A DNA stretch of 64,000 bases from Oceanobacter antarcticus (GCF_044962685.1 NZ_JBBKTX010000020.1:30897-94896), one strand, 5' to 3'. Positions 1 to 9,907 are shown, numbered from the stretch's first letter. Made by a program: numbers and translations. Notes: generated by a model from the sequence alone, not told the origin.

Positions 1-2
1 TT

Positions 3-3000
3 ACTTCCCAGATCAAGGGTCTGGGAGTGGCGGTTCGTAACGCCGGTGATGGTATCGCCCTGGCCCAGACCGCAGAAGGTGCGTTGGGTTCGGTGAACGA
101 AAACCTGCAGCGTATTCGTGAATTGGCGGTTCAGTCGGCCAACTCGACCAACTCCGATGTCGATCGTGAGGCGTTGCAGGCAGAAGTGGATCAGCTGGTA
201 GCGGAAATTACCCGTACTTCGGAAGAAACCGATTTTAACGGTCGTAAACTGCTGGATGGTTCTTTTTCTGCGACCTTCCAGATTGGTGCTAATGCCGGTC
301 AAACGGTGGACGTTTCGATTGCTGAACTGACCGCCGACAAGCTCGGTGTGGGTCAGGCTAATGGCGTTAGCGCTCTGGGTAATGAAAACGGCTTGCGCAG
401 CGGCGATCTGATTATTAATGGTACTGCGATTGATCCTTCCCGCAGCGGTGATGACACTTCATCTGTGTCGGGCCGTGAAGCGTCGGCGATTGCCAAAGTG
501 GCCGCCATCAATGCCAAGTCGGATGAAACCGGTGTCACGGCTGAAGTGAACACTAACGTGGCGTCTGGCAGTGAGATGGTGGCGGGTCAGGCCTCCGGTA
601 CCATGACGCTGAATGGCGTGGATATCAGTTTGGCAACGGGTGGGCTGGATACCTCTGCCGACCGCGATTCAGTGATTTCTTCCATTAACGCCAAGTCTGA
701 CCAGACCGGTGTGGTGGCTACGGACGGTGGTGATGGCGGCGGTGTGACGCTGGAGGCGAAAGATGGCCGTAATATCACGGTGGATCTGGGCACTTCCGGT
801 AACCTGACCGAAGCAGCGACTGGTCTCTCCAGTGGCACCAGCTACGGTGGTTTCACGCTGATTTCTCAGGATGGCTCTGATATCGAAGTTGAAGGTGGTC
901 AGGGCACTGGCACCGGCGATATTCGTAACTCGGGTCTGACGGCGGGCACTTACTCCGGCCGTGCGGCTGCGATTACCAGTACGGTGACGACTTCGTCTAT
1001 CTCGTCTGCTGAGTCAGCCGCTACCTTTACGACGGCGGATATGTCAATTGCCGCTGGTACGGCTGTTAATGCAACCAACAATACGTTTGAACTCAACGTC
1101 AATAACTCTGGGTTCCAGACCCTGACGCTGGATTCTAGCTACGATCCTTCTGCCAATGGTGGCACGGGCAGTGTCGGCACGTATGACAATGCCGAAGACC
1201 TGGCTTTGCACATCAATAATGCCATTGCCAACGACGCCAACTTCCAGGATGCCGATGGTAATGCCCTGGTCGCCGCATCTGCTAATGATGATGGCAGCCT
1301 GACGTTCACCACGACCGAAGTAGGGGCGGATGCCAATGTCGTTGCTCGCTCTGGCAGCGCCAATATGGATATTGCCACTGCGACATCGGAAACGTCTGGT
1401 ACCGATGGCGGCAATTACGCCCAAAGCAAGATGGATTTTATTTTTGACGGCGTGAACTCTATTGCTGGTGGTAATACCGTACGTCTGGGCCTGACTGGTT
1501 CCGGTACCGGTTCGGTTGCGGCGGCTGCGGGTACTGATCTGACGCTTTCAGCTGGCACTTATACAACCGCACAATCGTTTGCTGATGAATTGAACAGCCA
1601 GATTGCGGGTAACGCATCACTGGCGGGCAAGGTTGAAGCCGCTGTTTCTGAGGATGGCAAATCCGTACTGCTGAACGCGGTACTGGCAGATACCGGCACC
1701 AACTCCATTACCGCTATTGATGTGGATGCAGCATCCACAACCGTAACCACGCTGGTGAATGAAAACGTTGAGCATCTGGCCAACGGTGATGCGGTGATTA
1801 CCGACGTTGCGGCCTTTAATACCGCGACTGCGGGTGCGGCCGATACGATCGGCGTTAACGTTGATGGTGCTGGCTTGCAAGACCTCGACCTGTCTACTGC
1901 GACGGGCGGTATCGCGGCTATCACTGATGCCGATACCTTGGCAGCAGCGATTAATGAAGTCGCAGCCAACTCGCTGTCAGGCGCGGGTATTACCGCTACC
2001 GTGACCGGTGGTCAGGTGGTGATTTCTTCCAACAGTGGTGGCAGTGTGGAAATCGGCGCTGCTGCGACACCGGCTGAAACCGTGGGTGGCGCTGCGGCGG
2101 CTATTTCCGATACCACTCAGGCGGATGTTGTGGTCACGGCAGAAGCCGGTACAGCAACAACCGGTAGCTTTAATGTCGATGCTGACGGTAATTTCCTCTC
2201 GGGTGACCCGGATGGTGCTGGCACCGATTATGACGCGTCGGCTGCTCCGCTGGTGGTCTCTGCCGGTGAAAATGACACGTTCTCGGTGGCGATTGATGGC
2301 GCTGCGGCGCAGGACGTCACCATTGCAGCGGGCAGCTATAACAGTCTGAGTGAGCTGGCGACGGCTATTGACTCCGGCTATGCCGATGCGGCCAGTACGA
2401 TTGAAGTGGCAGATCTGAGCGGTACGGTTGCCAGTGATTATGACTTTGCGACCGGTGGTGCAACCGATGACCTGGCGATTGCTATCAGCCTGGATGGCGG
2501 TGCTGCCCAGACCATTACGATCAATAGCGATCATGAAGGCGCTGATGTTGCAGAATCCCAGGCCAACTTGCTGACCGATCTGCAAAGCCAGCTGGATACC
2601 GCGTTTGGTACTGGCAAGGTGCTGGCAGAGATCAACAACGACAAGTTGGAAATCAGCCGGGTGGGTGGCCAGGATGCTGGTAGTGTCGCTCTGACTATTG
2701 CCGACACCGGGGTAGGTGACGCTGGTGCGATTACCACAACGGCTTCAGGTACTACAGTACCGGCGATGACAGTGGGTGTATCGGCAGACAATAGCAGCCT
2801 GGTGTTCACCTCTGGTAGTACTGGTGCCAGTTCCGAAGTGGATGTCACTAACGGCACGTTTGCTATCGAAGGTGGTTTTGTCTCTGGCAGTGAAGTCACC
2901 CAGGCGGTGACGCCAAACGCTATGGAAAACGGCGATCTGGTGATTAACGGTACGTCTATTCAGGGTGCCAATGCCAGGGATGATACTGCCTCCGATACTG

Positions 3001-3926
3001 TCGCCTTGACCAGTGATGCCGCTGCCGGTGGTATCGCCGTAGCCGCTGCGATCAACAAGTCGAGCGCAGAAACCGGGGTGACCGCTGAAGTGAATGCCAC
3101 CACGATGAACGGTGGTGGTGATACCAGTCTGCTGGACAAAGCGGCTGCCGGATCGACCGGTACGGTGATAATCAATAACGTCGAAACCACGGCGATCAAT
3201 CTGACCGGTGATGAAGGACGTGACCGTCAAACCGCGATCGATGCAATCAACTCGGTATCCGGTCAGACCGGTGTGATGGCGGAAGATAACGGTGAGTCGA
3301 TCACCCTGACCGCTGCCGATGGCCGTAACATTTCGGTGGCCATCGACAACAAGGCATCCACTAACGCAGCGGCGGGTTTTGATTCCAGCAACTTTGGTAA
3401 CGCCATTGGTTTAAGCGCCGATGAAGCCGGAGTGGGTGAAGCGGATCTGTCGGGTACCTCCTCGACCTACGCGAATACTGCCGGCACGACCTATTCAACC
3501 GTAACGCTGACTTCAGCCAGTGCGATTGAAGTCAGTAATGGTGAGAACGGTGCTGATGAGCTGTCGGCTCTGGGCTTGCAAGCGGGCACGTACGGCGGTG
3601 GTGAAGATGGCCAGTATCTGAAAGATATCGACATCTCGACCTTCGAAGGCGCTCAGTCGGCGATCAAGTCAGTCGACAATGCGATCGAACAGGTGGCTTC
3701 CCAGCGTGCTGATCTCGGTGCGATCCAGAACCGTCTGGAATCCACCGTGAGTAACTTGCAAGTGACCTCGGAAAACCTGAATGCGGCCAACTCGCGGATT
3801 CAGGATGCAGACTTTGCGGCAGAAACAGCCGAGATGTCTCGCACCCAGGTGCTGCAGCAGGCAGGTATTTCCGTTCTGGCTCAGGCGAACGCTGCAGGTC
3901 AGCAAGTTCTGTCTCTGCTGGGTTAA
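3..3926 (+). CDS. fliC: Giant flagellin (5' end outside window)
   Basis: This is the flagellar filament subunit. The reading frame is open from base 3 (TSQIKGLGVAVRNAGDG...), so the usual first ~45 residues lie before the window. The visible 1307 residues begin in the conserved D0/D1 helices (AQTAEGALGSVNENLQRIRE) and end in the conserved C-terminal D1/D0 helices (RLESTVSNLQVTSENLNAANS; ...QANAAGQQVLSLLG). Ordinary flagellins have 280-600 residues. The excess is a long, Ala/Gly/Thr/Asp-rich, Cys-free variable region holding repeated Flagellin_IN-like motifs (for example GDLIINGTAID near base 405 and GDLVINGTSIQ near 2935) and several beta-rich modules of the form N-x-F-x-L-x-V-(DG). An internal GTG at 27 would give a shorter frame but is not a real start, because conserved helix sequence continues upstream. 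flaG and fliD follow on the same strand. Confidence 0.95.
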   Translation, partial: TSQIKGLGVAVRNAGDGIALAQTAEGALGSVNENLQRIRELAVQSANSTNSDVDREALQAEVDQLVAEITRTSEETDFNGRKLLDGSFSATFQIGANAGQTVDVSIAELTADKLGVGQANGVSALGNENGLRSGDLIINGTAIDPSRSGDDTSSVSGREASAIAKVAAINAKSDETGVTAEVNTNVASGSEMVAGQASGTMTLNGVDISLATGGLDTSADRDSVISSINAKSDQTGVVATDGGDGGGVTLEAKDGRNITVDLGTSGNLTEAATGLSSGTSYGGFTLISQDGSDIEVEGGQGTGTGDIRNSGLTAGTYSGRAAAITSTVTTSSISSAESAATFTTADMSIAAGTAVNATNNTFELNVNNSGFQTLTLDSSYDPSANGGTGSVGTYDNAEDLALHINNAIANDANFQDADGNALVAASANDDGSLTFTTTEVGADANVVARSGSANMDIATATSETSGTDGGNYAQSKMDFIFDGVNSIAGGNTVRLGLTGSGTGSVAAAAGTDLTLSAGTYTTAQSFADELNSQIAGNASLAGKVEAAVSEDGKSVLLNAVLADTGTNSITAIDVDAASTTVTTLVNENVEHLANGDAVITDVAAFNTATAGAADTIGVNVDGAGLQDLDLSTATGGIAAITDADTLAAAINEVAANSLSGAGITATVTGGQVVISSNSGGSVEIGAAATPAETVGGAAAAISDTTQADVVVTAEAGTATTGSFNVDADGNFLSGDPDGAGTDYDASAAPLVVSAGENDTFSVAIDGAAAQDVTIAAGSYNSLSELATAIDSGYADAASTIEVADLSGTVASDYDFATGGATDDLAIAISLDGGAAQTITINSDHEGADVAESQANLLTDLQSQLDTAFGTGKVLAEINNDKLEISRVGGQDAGSVALTIADTGVGDAGAITTTASGTTVPAMTVGVSADNSSLVFTSGSTGASSEVDVTNGTFAIEGGFVSGSEVTQAVTPNAMENGDLVINGTSIQGANARDDTASDTVALTSDAAAGGIAVAAAINKSSAETGVTAEVNATTMNGGGDTSLLDKAAAGSTGTVIINNVETTAINLTGDEGRDRQTAIDAINSVSGQTGVMAEDNGESITLTAADGRNISVAIDNKASTNAAAGFDSSNFGNAIGLSADEAGVGEADLSGTSSTYANTAGTTYSTVTLTSASAIEVSNGENGADELSALGLQAGTYGGGEDGQYLKDIDISTFEGAQSAIKSVDNAIEQVASQRADLGAIQNRLESTVSNLQVTSENLNAANSRIQDADFAAETAEMSRTQVLQQAGISVLAQANAAGQQVLSLLG

Positions 3927-3935
3927 CCCACAGAC

Positions 3936-3957
3936 GTGGTGGCCTGACGGCCACCAC
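3936..3957 (+). terminator. Hairpin between fliC and flaG
   Basis: A perfect 9-bp inverted repeat (GTGGTGGCC / GGCCACCAC) with a 4-base loop lies 10 bases after the flagellin stop. No real T-run follows, so it is more likely a 3'-end stabilising or partial terminator hairpin behind the highly expressed flagellin gene than a strong intrinsic terminator. Confidence 0.6.
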
Positions 3958-3987
3958 TGATCGTTTCAAGACCGTGAGGTGAACCAC

Positions 3988-4368
3988 ATGAGCGACATTA
4001 ACGTGAATTCAACCACCAGAATCCCTACCAACGTTGCCACCATGTATCGTGACAACAACGGCCAGAGTCCACTGGGTACAACCGGAACCGGCAAAGACTT
4101 GCCAGCCGCTGGCAACAAGGGGCAGTCAAGCGCCGTTCCTGACCAGCAGCAGGTGCAAGAAGCCATCTCTCGTATTAACGAATACGTGCAGCAATCGGAA
4201 CGGACACTGGACTTTCAACTGGATGAAAGCAGCGGCGAGACTATTATTCGGGTTTACGACAAGCAGTCCGAAGAACTGATTCGCCAGATTCCCAGTGAAC
4301 TGGCCCTTGAACTGGCGCAAAAATTGAATGATGAGGAACCATCGTTATTGTTCAGTGCCCAGGTCTAG
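3988..4368 (+). CDS. flaG: FlaG-family flagellar protein
   Basis: This 126-residue protein has the FlaG family layout: a variable polar N-terminus (about residues 1-45), then the conserved domain with the hallmark pattern (L-x-F-x-L-D-E ... IRVYDKQSEELIRQIPSE ... LA), ending shortly after. FlaG proteins affect filament length and are typically encoded between flagellin and fliD, as here. The ATG at 3988 is preferred over the in-frame GTG at 3979, because AGGTGA (3976-3981) sits 6 bases before the ATG and would overlap the GTG. The exact biochemical role of the family is not established. Confidence 0.9.
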   Translation: MSDINVNSTTRIPTNVATMYRDNNGQSPLGTTGTGKDLPAAGNKGQSSAVPDQQQVQEAISRINEYVQQSERTLDFQLDESSGETIIRVYDKQSEELIRQIPSELALELAQKLNDEEPSLLFSAQV

Positions 4369-4402
4369 GCGACAAACAGGATCCGGGATTCCCCGGCTCA
4401 AG

Positions 4403-4443
4403 AAAAACCCGCACTGACCGATAACGTCAGTGTGGGTTTTTTT
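4403..4443 (+). terminator. Rho-independent terminator after flaG
   Basis: A long inverted repeat (AAAACCCGCACTGAC / GTCAGTGTGGGTTTT, one mismatch, short loop) is followed by a run of seven T. It lies directly between flaG and fliD, so fliD probably has its own promoter or relies on read-through. The A-rich left arm makes it potentially bidirectional. Confidence 0.9.
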
Positions 4444-4477
4444 ATGAGTGGTCGAATATGGCCAGCGGGAGTTACTG

Positions 4478-7400
4478 ATGGCATCTATTGAGTCGCTGGG
4501 CCTGGGATCTGGCGTGTTGACCACCGAGCTGGTGGAAAACATTATCAATGCCGAGCGCGAGGCCGCGGATCTGAGGCTGGATTCAAAACAGCAGTTGGTA
4601 GAAGCCAAAATTACCGCTTATGGCGAAATACAGTCGCAGCTTTCAACGCTTGATTCCGCTGTGAGCAAGCTGGCCAGTCCGTCGTTGGCGAATGCCACTG
4701 TGGCGACGTCTTCCAACGAGGATATTCTTACCGCGACCACTTCCAGCGTGGCCGAACCTGGTAGCTATACCATTGAGGTACTCAATACCGCCAGAGCTCA
4801 TTCTCTGGCCAGTGACCGTTACACCAGTTTTGATGAAATCGTTGGCACTGGCAAACTGGTCTTCACCTTTGGTGAAAACAGCTACGACACCGATGGCAAC
4901 CTGACCGGACAGGATGTGAACCCGGACAAACCCGGTACGACCATTTCGATCGACAATTCCAATCGCACCCTGAGTGGCATTCGTGATGCCATTAACAGCG
5001 CCGATATGGGTGTGACGGCATCTATTATCAACGACGGCAGTGGTTACCGCCTGCTGATGACCTCGGCCGACACCGGTAAAGAGCAAGCCATGCGGATTCA
5101 AGCGCTGGACAGCTCCGGGGCCGAGTTAACCACAGGTTTGTCGGCGTTAGCGTTTAATGCTTCCCAGGGCGCCTATTCGTCCCTGGAAGAAACCAGCACC
5201 GGACAAGACGCTCAGCTACGGGTCAATGGCCTGAATATTACCCGCAGCAGCAACGCCGTGGATGAAGTGGTGAAGGGCGTTACGCTGAATCTGCAAAATG
5301 CCGATGTCGGCAATACGGTGACGGTGACGGTGGCCGCAGATGTGGAGCAGCTATCAGAAAACCTTCAGGCATTTGTCGATGCCTATAATACCTTCAAGCA
5401 GTTCAGCGACGAGCTCAGCACCTACGATTCGGCCAACGAACAGGCCGGGTTGTTGCTGGGAGACTCCACCATACGCTCGATCCAGTATCAGGTACGGTCA
5501 CTGATCAGCCAACCGATTGCCGGGTTGTCGGGGTCTGCTTTCCGCTCGTTGACGGAACTCGGGGTCAATACCGATCAGGACAACGATTATTTGCTCTATT
5601 TTGATCAAACCACGTTTAACGAGGCGATCACGTCCGACCGCCGTGCCGTTGCCAGTATTCTGGCCAAGTCGGGTCTGACCACCGACAGTCAGGTAACTTA
5701 CGTCAACGACTCGATCAATACTCAACCAGGCAGCTACGATGTCCATGTCACCCAGCTGGCCACCCAGGCAATGTATCAGGGCGGCCGTGTCGCGGGTCTG
5801 GATTTCAGTACTGCGGTGTCGATTGATGACAGCAACGACAACTTCACCATTCGGGTGAACGGCACCACGGCCCAGGTGCAACTGACTCATGGCAACTACG
5901 ACAGTGGCGACGCCCTGGCAAAAGAGCTGGCATTACAAATTAACAGCGCAGAAAACATCGCCAACAGCGGCTTTTCTGTCTCTGTGGATCACAATGCCAG
6001 CGATCCGTCGTTCAGTATTACCTCCAACAAATATGGCGCGTCGTCCCAGGTGTATTTCACCAGTGTGGATAACAACACTGCCAATACACTTGGCTTTAAC
6101 ACCCTGAATGCCGGTACTTACAAAGGCGTTGAGCTGACGACCCTGAATGCTTCGGCCTTTAATGGTCGCGGTGCTTCGACATTGGCGGGCAATCGTCCGG
6201 TGGCAGACAACAATGGTATTGATTTCGCCAGCAGCAATGCGACTTTTTCGTTGGCGCTGGAGGGTGCCGCAGCGGTAGCGATTACTGTTAGCCAGTCGGC
6301 GTCCGGTAAGGATCTGAACAGCGACGGCGTCTATGGTGACCGTCAAGACACCTTGCAGGCGATTCAGAGTGCTATCGACAGTTCCGCCCTGAGTGGCCAG
6401 GTGACCGCCGCGTTTGATGACAGTGGTTATCTGACGTTTACCACCAGTGCCACCGGCAGCAGCCATTTGATCGAAATCACGGCGGTGGGCAGTAACAGCT
6501 CAGATACGGTGTTGGGCTTGAGTGCCGCCGATGGCGTGCAAAGCAATGGCAAAAATCCGGGTGTGACGTTTGCCGAGCCGGTGGACTTCCGGGTCAAGGT
6601 GAACGATACCCTTGGCGATACATTGGTCAGTGTACCGGCAGGCACCTACCTGAACGGCGAGGATCTGGCCGCGCAAGTACAGGCCAGCATCAACAGCAGT
6701 GTGAGTGCCGATACCAATTTATCGGCCCTGGTCAGCGGAGCCGATACCAGCACCGGTAGTCGGGATATCAGCAGCGTGATTGATTTTGCCGCTGCGGCGT
6801 CTGGTTTTCGTCTTAATGTGGCGGGTAACGAGCAGGAAATTATCATCAACAGCAGCAGTGGCGATAACCTGGCGGATATCCAGACGGCGCTGGATACTGC
6901 CTATGGTAGCGGCGTGGTCAGCGCCAGCCTCGGTGGCAGCGGGCTGAAGCTGGTTACCGTTGTCGCTGGTCATGAGCAGTATCTGGAAGTCATGACCGAT
7001 GGCCGGGGAGCACAGACCTCTGCCTTTGCCGATATCAGCAGCGGCATTGATTTCAGTGCCAGTAACGCCAGTTTTACCCTTACCGTCGATGGTACCGAGC
7101 TCCAGGTTAATGTGACGGAAGACGGCACTGGCGGCAGTAACGACTCCGCTTCCAATCTGGCCGTTATTCAACAGGCGGTAGACGAAGCGCTGGTGGATTC
7201 AGGCACTTTGGCGGCGGGGGATGTACAGGCAAAGGTGAATGACAGTGGCCAGCTTTACTTTGAGACCGCCAGTAAAAATGGCATCAAAACAGCGGCGACT
7301 TTTGGGGCCAGTGCCAGTATTCAGGTGTCCAATCTTGGTGGTAACGCGGCAACCACTCTGGGTATGAGCGATGAAACCTCGCATACCGGCTACGACGGTA

Positions 7401-8431
7401 TGGGCCTGACGGCAGGTGAGCGCCGTTTCGGGTTTGATCTGGATACCTCGGTCGAGTATCGCTACGACGCTGACAACGAGCTGGGGTCATTACACATCAC
7501 CATTGGCGGGCAGGGTACAGCGATTGGCTTTACTGATCTGGACAGCACTGCGATTTCGTTCCTCGGCTTGCAGGACGTCAGCCTGTATGCCGAAGCGATT
7601 CCGGTCGGTAAAGACATTGCCGGCACGATTAATGGCGTAGAAGCAACAGGCTCCGGGCAATTTCTCAAGGCGGTGGATGGCAATACCCCCGCCAAACCGG
7701 GTTACTACATTGGCAGCCAGGCGGCCGATTTTTCCTCGCCGGTGACACTCGATGACAGTAATAACCGCTTCAGCATCAATGTTGATGGTGTGGAAGCCGA
7801 AGTGGCCCTGGCTCAACCAGCGACTTACATCAGCGGTTCGGCGCTGGCCAGCGCGGTGCAAACGGCGATTAATGGCACCGATGCCTTTAAGAGTGCCGAT
7901 ATCAGCGTCAATGTTGAATACACCGGCGATGCCACTTCATTTGCCTACGGCAAGTTGGGCATTGTGTCCAGCAGCAGCGGCAAGGATTCCCAGGTCACCA
8001 TGACCAGTGTCAGCAGCGCCGCAACGGCGGTCTTCGGTTTTGTTAAAGGCAAGGGTGACGGCGAGGCAGGTACCGACGCCCAGGGGAATGTGGATGATGC
8101 ATCCGGCCTGCGGTTAAAAATCACTGGCGGTGAGATCGGCGCTCGCGGCACAGTGACTTATGTGTCCGGCTTTGCCGACCAGTTGTCTGACCTGCTCGAC
8201 TCCGTTTTGACCGGCAGCAACAGCGTCATCAAAAACAAGCTGGCATCGCTGGATGGTGATCAGGAAGTCATCGACCTGCAGCGGGAAAAACTGGATGCCC
8301 GGATTGCCGCTCAGGAAGCGCGATTAAAATCCCAGTTTTTATATAATGACTCGATTATTCAGACCCTTAACACCACGCTCGACTACATTCAGCAGCAGTT
8401 TGACGCGCTGAACAATGCCAACAGCAAGTAG
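4478..8431 (+). CDS. fliD: Giant flagellar filament cap protein FliD
   Basis: This is hook-associated protein 2, the filament cap that folds exported flagellin at the tip. It has 1317 residues, against about 450-670 in most species. The N-terminal FliD_N region is clear (LGLGSGVLTTELVENIINAE...). The C-terminal FliD_C coiled-coil end is also clear (EVIDLQREKLDARIAAQEAR ... NTTLDYIQQQFDALN). A hook IN motif occurs near base 5730 (GSYDVHVTQLATQA). The roughly 750 additional residues in between are repeated beta-rich modules (I-D-F-x-x-x-x-A-x-F-x-L-x-V-x-G ... L-x-x-I-Q-x-A-I-D ... G-x-L-x-F), similar in style to those in the adjacent flagellin. The start is the ATG at 4478, behind GGGAG; an upstream GTG at 4448 lacks a ribosome site and falls next to the terminator. 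Confidence 0.93.
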   Translation: MASIESLGLGSGVLTTELVENIINAEREAADLRLDSKQQLVEAKITAYGEIQSQLSTLDSAVSKLASPSLANATVATSSNEDILTATTSSVAEPGSYTIEVLNTARAHSLASDRYTSFDEIVGTGKLVFTFGENSYDTDGNLTGQDVNPDKPGTTISIDNSNRTLSGIRDAINSADMGVTASIINDGSGYRLLMTSADTGKEQAMRIQALDSSGAELTTGLSALAFNASQGAYSSLEETSTGQDAQLRVNGLNITRSSNAVDEVVKGVTLNLQNADVGNTVTVTVAADVEQLSENLQAFVDAYNTFKQFSDELSTYDSANEQAGLLLGDSTIRSIQYQVRSLISQPIAGLSGSAFRSLTELGVNTDQDNDYLLYFDQTTFNEAITSDRRAVASILAKSGLTTDSQVTYVNDSINTQPGSYDVHVTQLATQAMYQGGRVAGLDFSTAVSIDDSNDNFTIRVNGTTAQVQLTHGNYDSGDALAKELALQINSAENIANSGFSVSVDHNASDPSFSITSNKYGASSQVYFTSVDNNTANTLGFNTLNAGTYKGVELTTLNASAFNGRGASTLAGNRPVADNNGIDFASSNATFSLALEGAAAVAITVSQSASGKDLNSDGVYGDRQDTLQAIQSAIDSSALSGQVTAAFDDSGYLTFTTSATGSSHLIEITAVGSNSSDTVLGLSAADGVQSNGKNPGVTFAEPVDFRVKVNDTLGDTLVSVPAGTYLNGEDLAAQVQASINSSVSADTNLSALVSGADTSTGSRDISSVIDFAAAASGFRLNVAGNEQEIIINSSSGDNLADIQTALDTAYGSGVVSASLGGSGLKLVTVVAGHEQYLEVMTDGRGAQTSAFADISSGIDFSASNASFTLTVDGTELQVNVTEDGTGGSNDSASNLAVIQQAVDEALVDSGTLAAGDVQAKVNDSGQLYFETASKNGIKTAATFGASASIQVSNLGGNAATTLGMSDETSHTGYDGMGLTAGERRFGFDLDTSVEYRYDADNELGSLHITIGGQGTAIGFTDLDSTAISFLGLQDVSLYAEAIPVGKDIAGTINGVEATGSGQFLKAVDGNTPAKPGYYIGSQAADFSSPVTLDDSNNRFSINVDGVEAEVALAQPATYISGSALASAVQTAINGTDAFKSADISVNVEYTGDATSFAYGKLGIVSSSSGKDSQVTMTSVSSAATAVFGFVKGKGDGEAGTDAQGNVDDASGLRLKITGGEIGARGTVTYVSGFADQLSDLLDSVLTGSNSVIKNKLASLDGDQEVIDLQREKLDARIAAQEARLKSQFLYNDSIIQTLNTTLDYIQQQFDALNNANSK

Positions 8432-8485
8432 AATATATAGCGGAAGATGACATTCAGAAGAAAAACAGTACCGTTGGGCTGGTGT

Positions 8486-8529
8486 AGCGGAACCATGTCA
8501 CGCTTTATCGGCAATGGAGTGGTTCCGCT
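8486..8529. promoter_or_regulatory. Perfect 10-bp inverted repeat upstream of the SnoaL-like gene
   Basis: AGCGGAACCA (8486-8495) and TGGTTCCGCT (8520-8529) form a perfect inverted repeat with a 24-base spacer, between fliD and the SnoaL-like gene. No T-run follows, so an operator or a structured leader is as likely as a terminator. Its position argues against the upstream ATG at 8514 being the translation start of the next gene. Confidence 0.45.
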
Positions 8530-8588
8530 CTGACACAAAAACTACAATCCGCGCTGTAACAAAAAAGCAACCACCCACGGAAATGGCA

Positions 8589-8996
8589 ATGACAAACGAC
8601 AATAAAATGCTCGTTGAGCAGTTTATACATAATGCCTGGGGAAAGGGTCGATTTAATCTGGTGAAGCAAATGGTGAGCAGGGATTTTCTCTACCATGCGT
8701 CCCAGTCCCTTGAAACCAACGACATCGATGGTTTTATCAAAGAGGTCGATGGCCTTCACAGTGCGATTACTGATTTTGATCTCGCGATAGAAGACATTAT
8801 GACCGATGGTGACCGCGCTATCAGCGTGATGACCTTGTGCGGCAGCTTTATCAAGCCGGTGTTTGGATTTCAGCCTAATCAAAAACTGGTCGGAATTACC
8901 TGCGCCATCACCTGGACACTGCAACGTGGCAAGGTGCGTCACATCAACCTGATGATCGACATCGCCCATCTGCAACGGCAGCTGGCAGCCGCCTGA
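8589..8996 (+). CDS. SnoaL-like (NTF2-fold) protein
   Basis: This is a small protein of 135 residues with the alpha-plus-beta cone pattern of SnoaL-like polyketide cyclase/ester cyclase relatives: an N-terminal helix (NKMLVEQFIHNAW), a mid segment typical of the family (DIDGFIKEVDGLHSAITDFDL) and C-terminal strands ending WTLQRGKVRHINLMID. Members either bind small ligands or act as cyclases/hydrolases; nothing here identifies a substrate. The frame is open from an ATG at 8514, but GGA at 8579-8581 is placed for the ATG at 8589, and the 8514 start would lie inside an inverted repeat. Stand-alone gene. Confidence 0.7.
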   Translation: MTNDNKMLVEQFIHNAWGKGRFNLVKQMVSRDFLYHASQSLETNDIDGFIKEVDGLHSAITDFDLAIEDIMTDGDRAISVMTLCGSFIKPVFGFQPNQKLVGITCAITWTLQRGKVRHINLMIDIAHLQRQLAAA

Positions 8997-9154
8997 ATGC
9001 CAGACTTCTGATCCAGGGTCGACTCGACTGGCTGGTTCCCGGATCGGATTCAGCTTTACTCTGTTACCTCTTTGGCCTAACACTTCGCTCTTGTTGAATT
9101 CGCAGGCATTCTTCTGCGTTCATTGTTTGGCTATCCCGCACGAGGTACATACTG

Positions 9155-9370
9155 ATGGTACATGAACAACCGAATAACCCACTGCATGGCTTGACTCTGG
9201 AAAGCATACTGAAGCGTTTGGTTGAACATTATGGCTGGCCGGGGTTAGCTCAGGAAATCAACCTGAATTGTTTCAAGAGCGATCCGTCGATCAAATCGTC
9301 GTTGAAGTTTTTACGCAAAACCGAATGGGCACGCAACAAGGTCGAAGCGCTGTATCTTGCTACTTTTTAA
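9155..9370 (+). CDS. VF530 family (DUF2132) small DNA-binding-like protein
   Basis: The 71 residues match the VF530/DUF2132 family over their whole length: NNPLHGLTLESILKRLVEHY, then the very conserved FKSDPSIKSSLKFLRKTEWAR, and a short helical end KVEALYL. The family has a four-helix fold related to proteins suggested to bind DNA; the cellular role is unknown. The ATG follows GAGG at a suitable distance. The neighbours give no functional context. Confidence 0.88.
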   Translation: MVHEQPNNPLHGLTLESILKRLVEHYGWPGLAQEINLNCFKSDPSIKSSLKFLRKTEWARNKVEALYLATF

Positions 9371-9478
9371 TCCGGTTTCCGGTTAACCGGTATTGAACTT
9401 AACTGGATTGAACTGGCGATTAACCGTCGATTGCAGGCAAGATAACACTGGTGGGGCTGGCTCAAACGACAACGATTT

Positions 9479-9907
9479 TTACTGGGCGAAATACTCCAGC
9501 GCTACCCGGTAACCCAATGTCCCCATTCCGGCAATGACGGCTTCAGCACGCAAGGATACATAGGAGTGGTGACGGAAGGACTCGCGTTTGTGGACGTTGG
9601 AAATATGCACTTCGACCACGGCGGACTCAAACGTATTCAGGGCATCCAGTATGGCGACCGAGGTATGGGTATAAGCTGCCGGGTTGATAATAATGCCCTG
9701 GGCGTGGTCGCGGGCGGCATGAATCTGGTCGATAATCTCGCCTTCATGGTTACTCTGAAAAAATTCGATCGTCAGATCCAGTTCGGTGCCGCGCTGACGC
9801 ATCTTGTCTTCAACATCCTGCAGGGTTTCGTCGCCGTAGATCTCCGGTTGACGCTTGCCCAGCAGGTTCAGGTTCGGGCCATTCAGAACGTAAATCAGTT
9901 TGCTCAT
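9479..9907 (-). CDS. aroQ: Type II 3-dehydroquinate dehydratase
   Basis: This enzyme catalyses dehydration of 3-dehydroquinate to 3-dehydroshikimate in the shikimate pathway; family members form cytosolic dodecamers. The 142 residues are full length for type II enzymes. Signature motifs are present in order: VLNGPNLNLLGKRQPEIYG with the catalytic Tyr at residue 24, INPAAYTHTSVA, and EVHISNVHKRESFRHHSYVS with the catalytic His and substrate-binding Arg. The Ala in INPAAYTH replaces the more usual Gly. The gene stands alone here, whereas in many relatives accBC follow it. Confidence 0.95.
   Translation of the reverse strand: MSKLIYVLNGPNLNLLGKRQPEIYGDETLQDVEDKMRQRGTELDLTIEFFQSNHEGEIIDQIHAARDHAQGIIINPAAYTHTSVAILDALNTFESAVVEVHISNVHKRESFRHHSYVSLRAEAVIAGMGTLGYRVALEYFAQ

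Noticed and set aside
1044..2585. Long minus-strand frames inside the flagellin gene
   Set aside because: These mirror the biased repetitive codon use of the flagellin gene and lack start signals or domain resemblance.
8486..8529. Inverted repeat as a Rho-independent terminator of fliD
   Set aside because: The stem is perfect but the spacer is 24 bases and no T-run follows, so it is listed only as a possible regulatory repeat.
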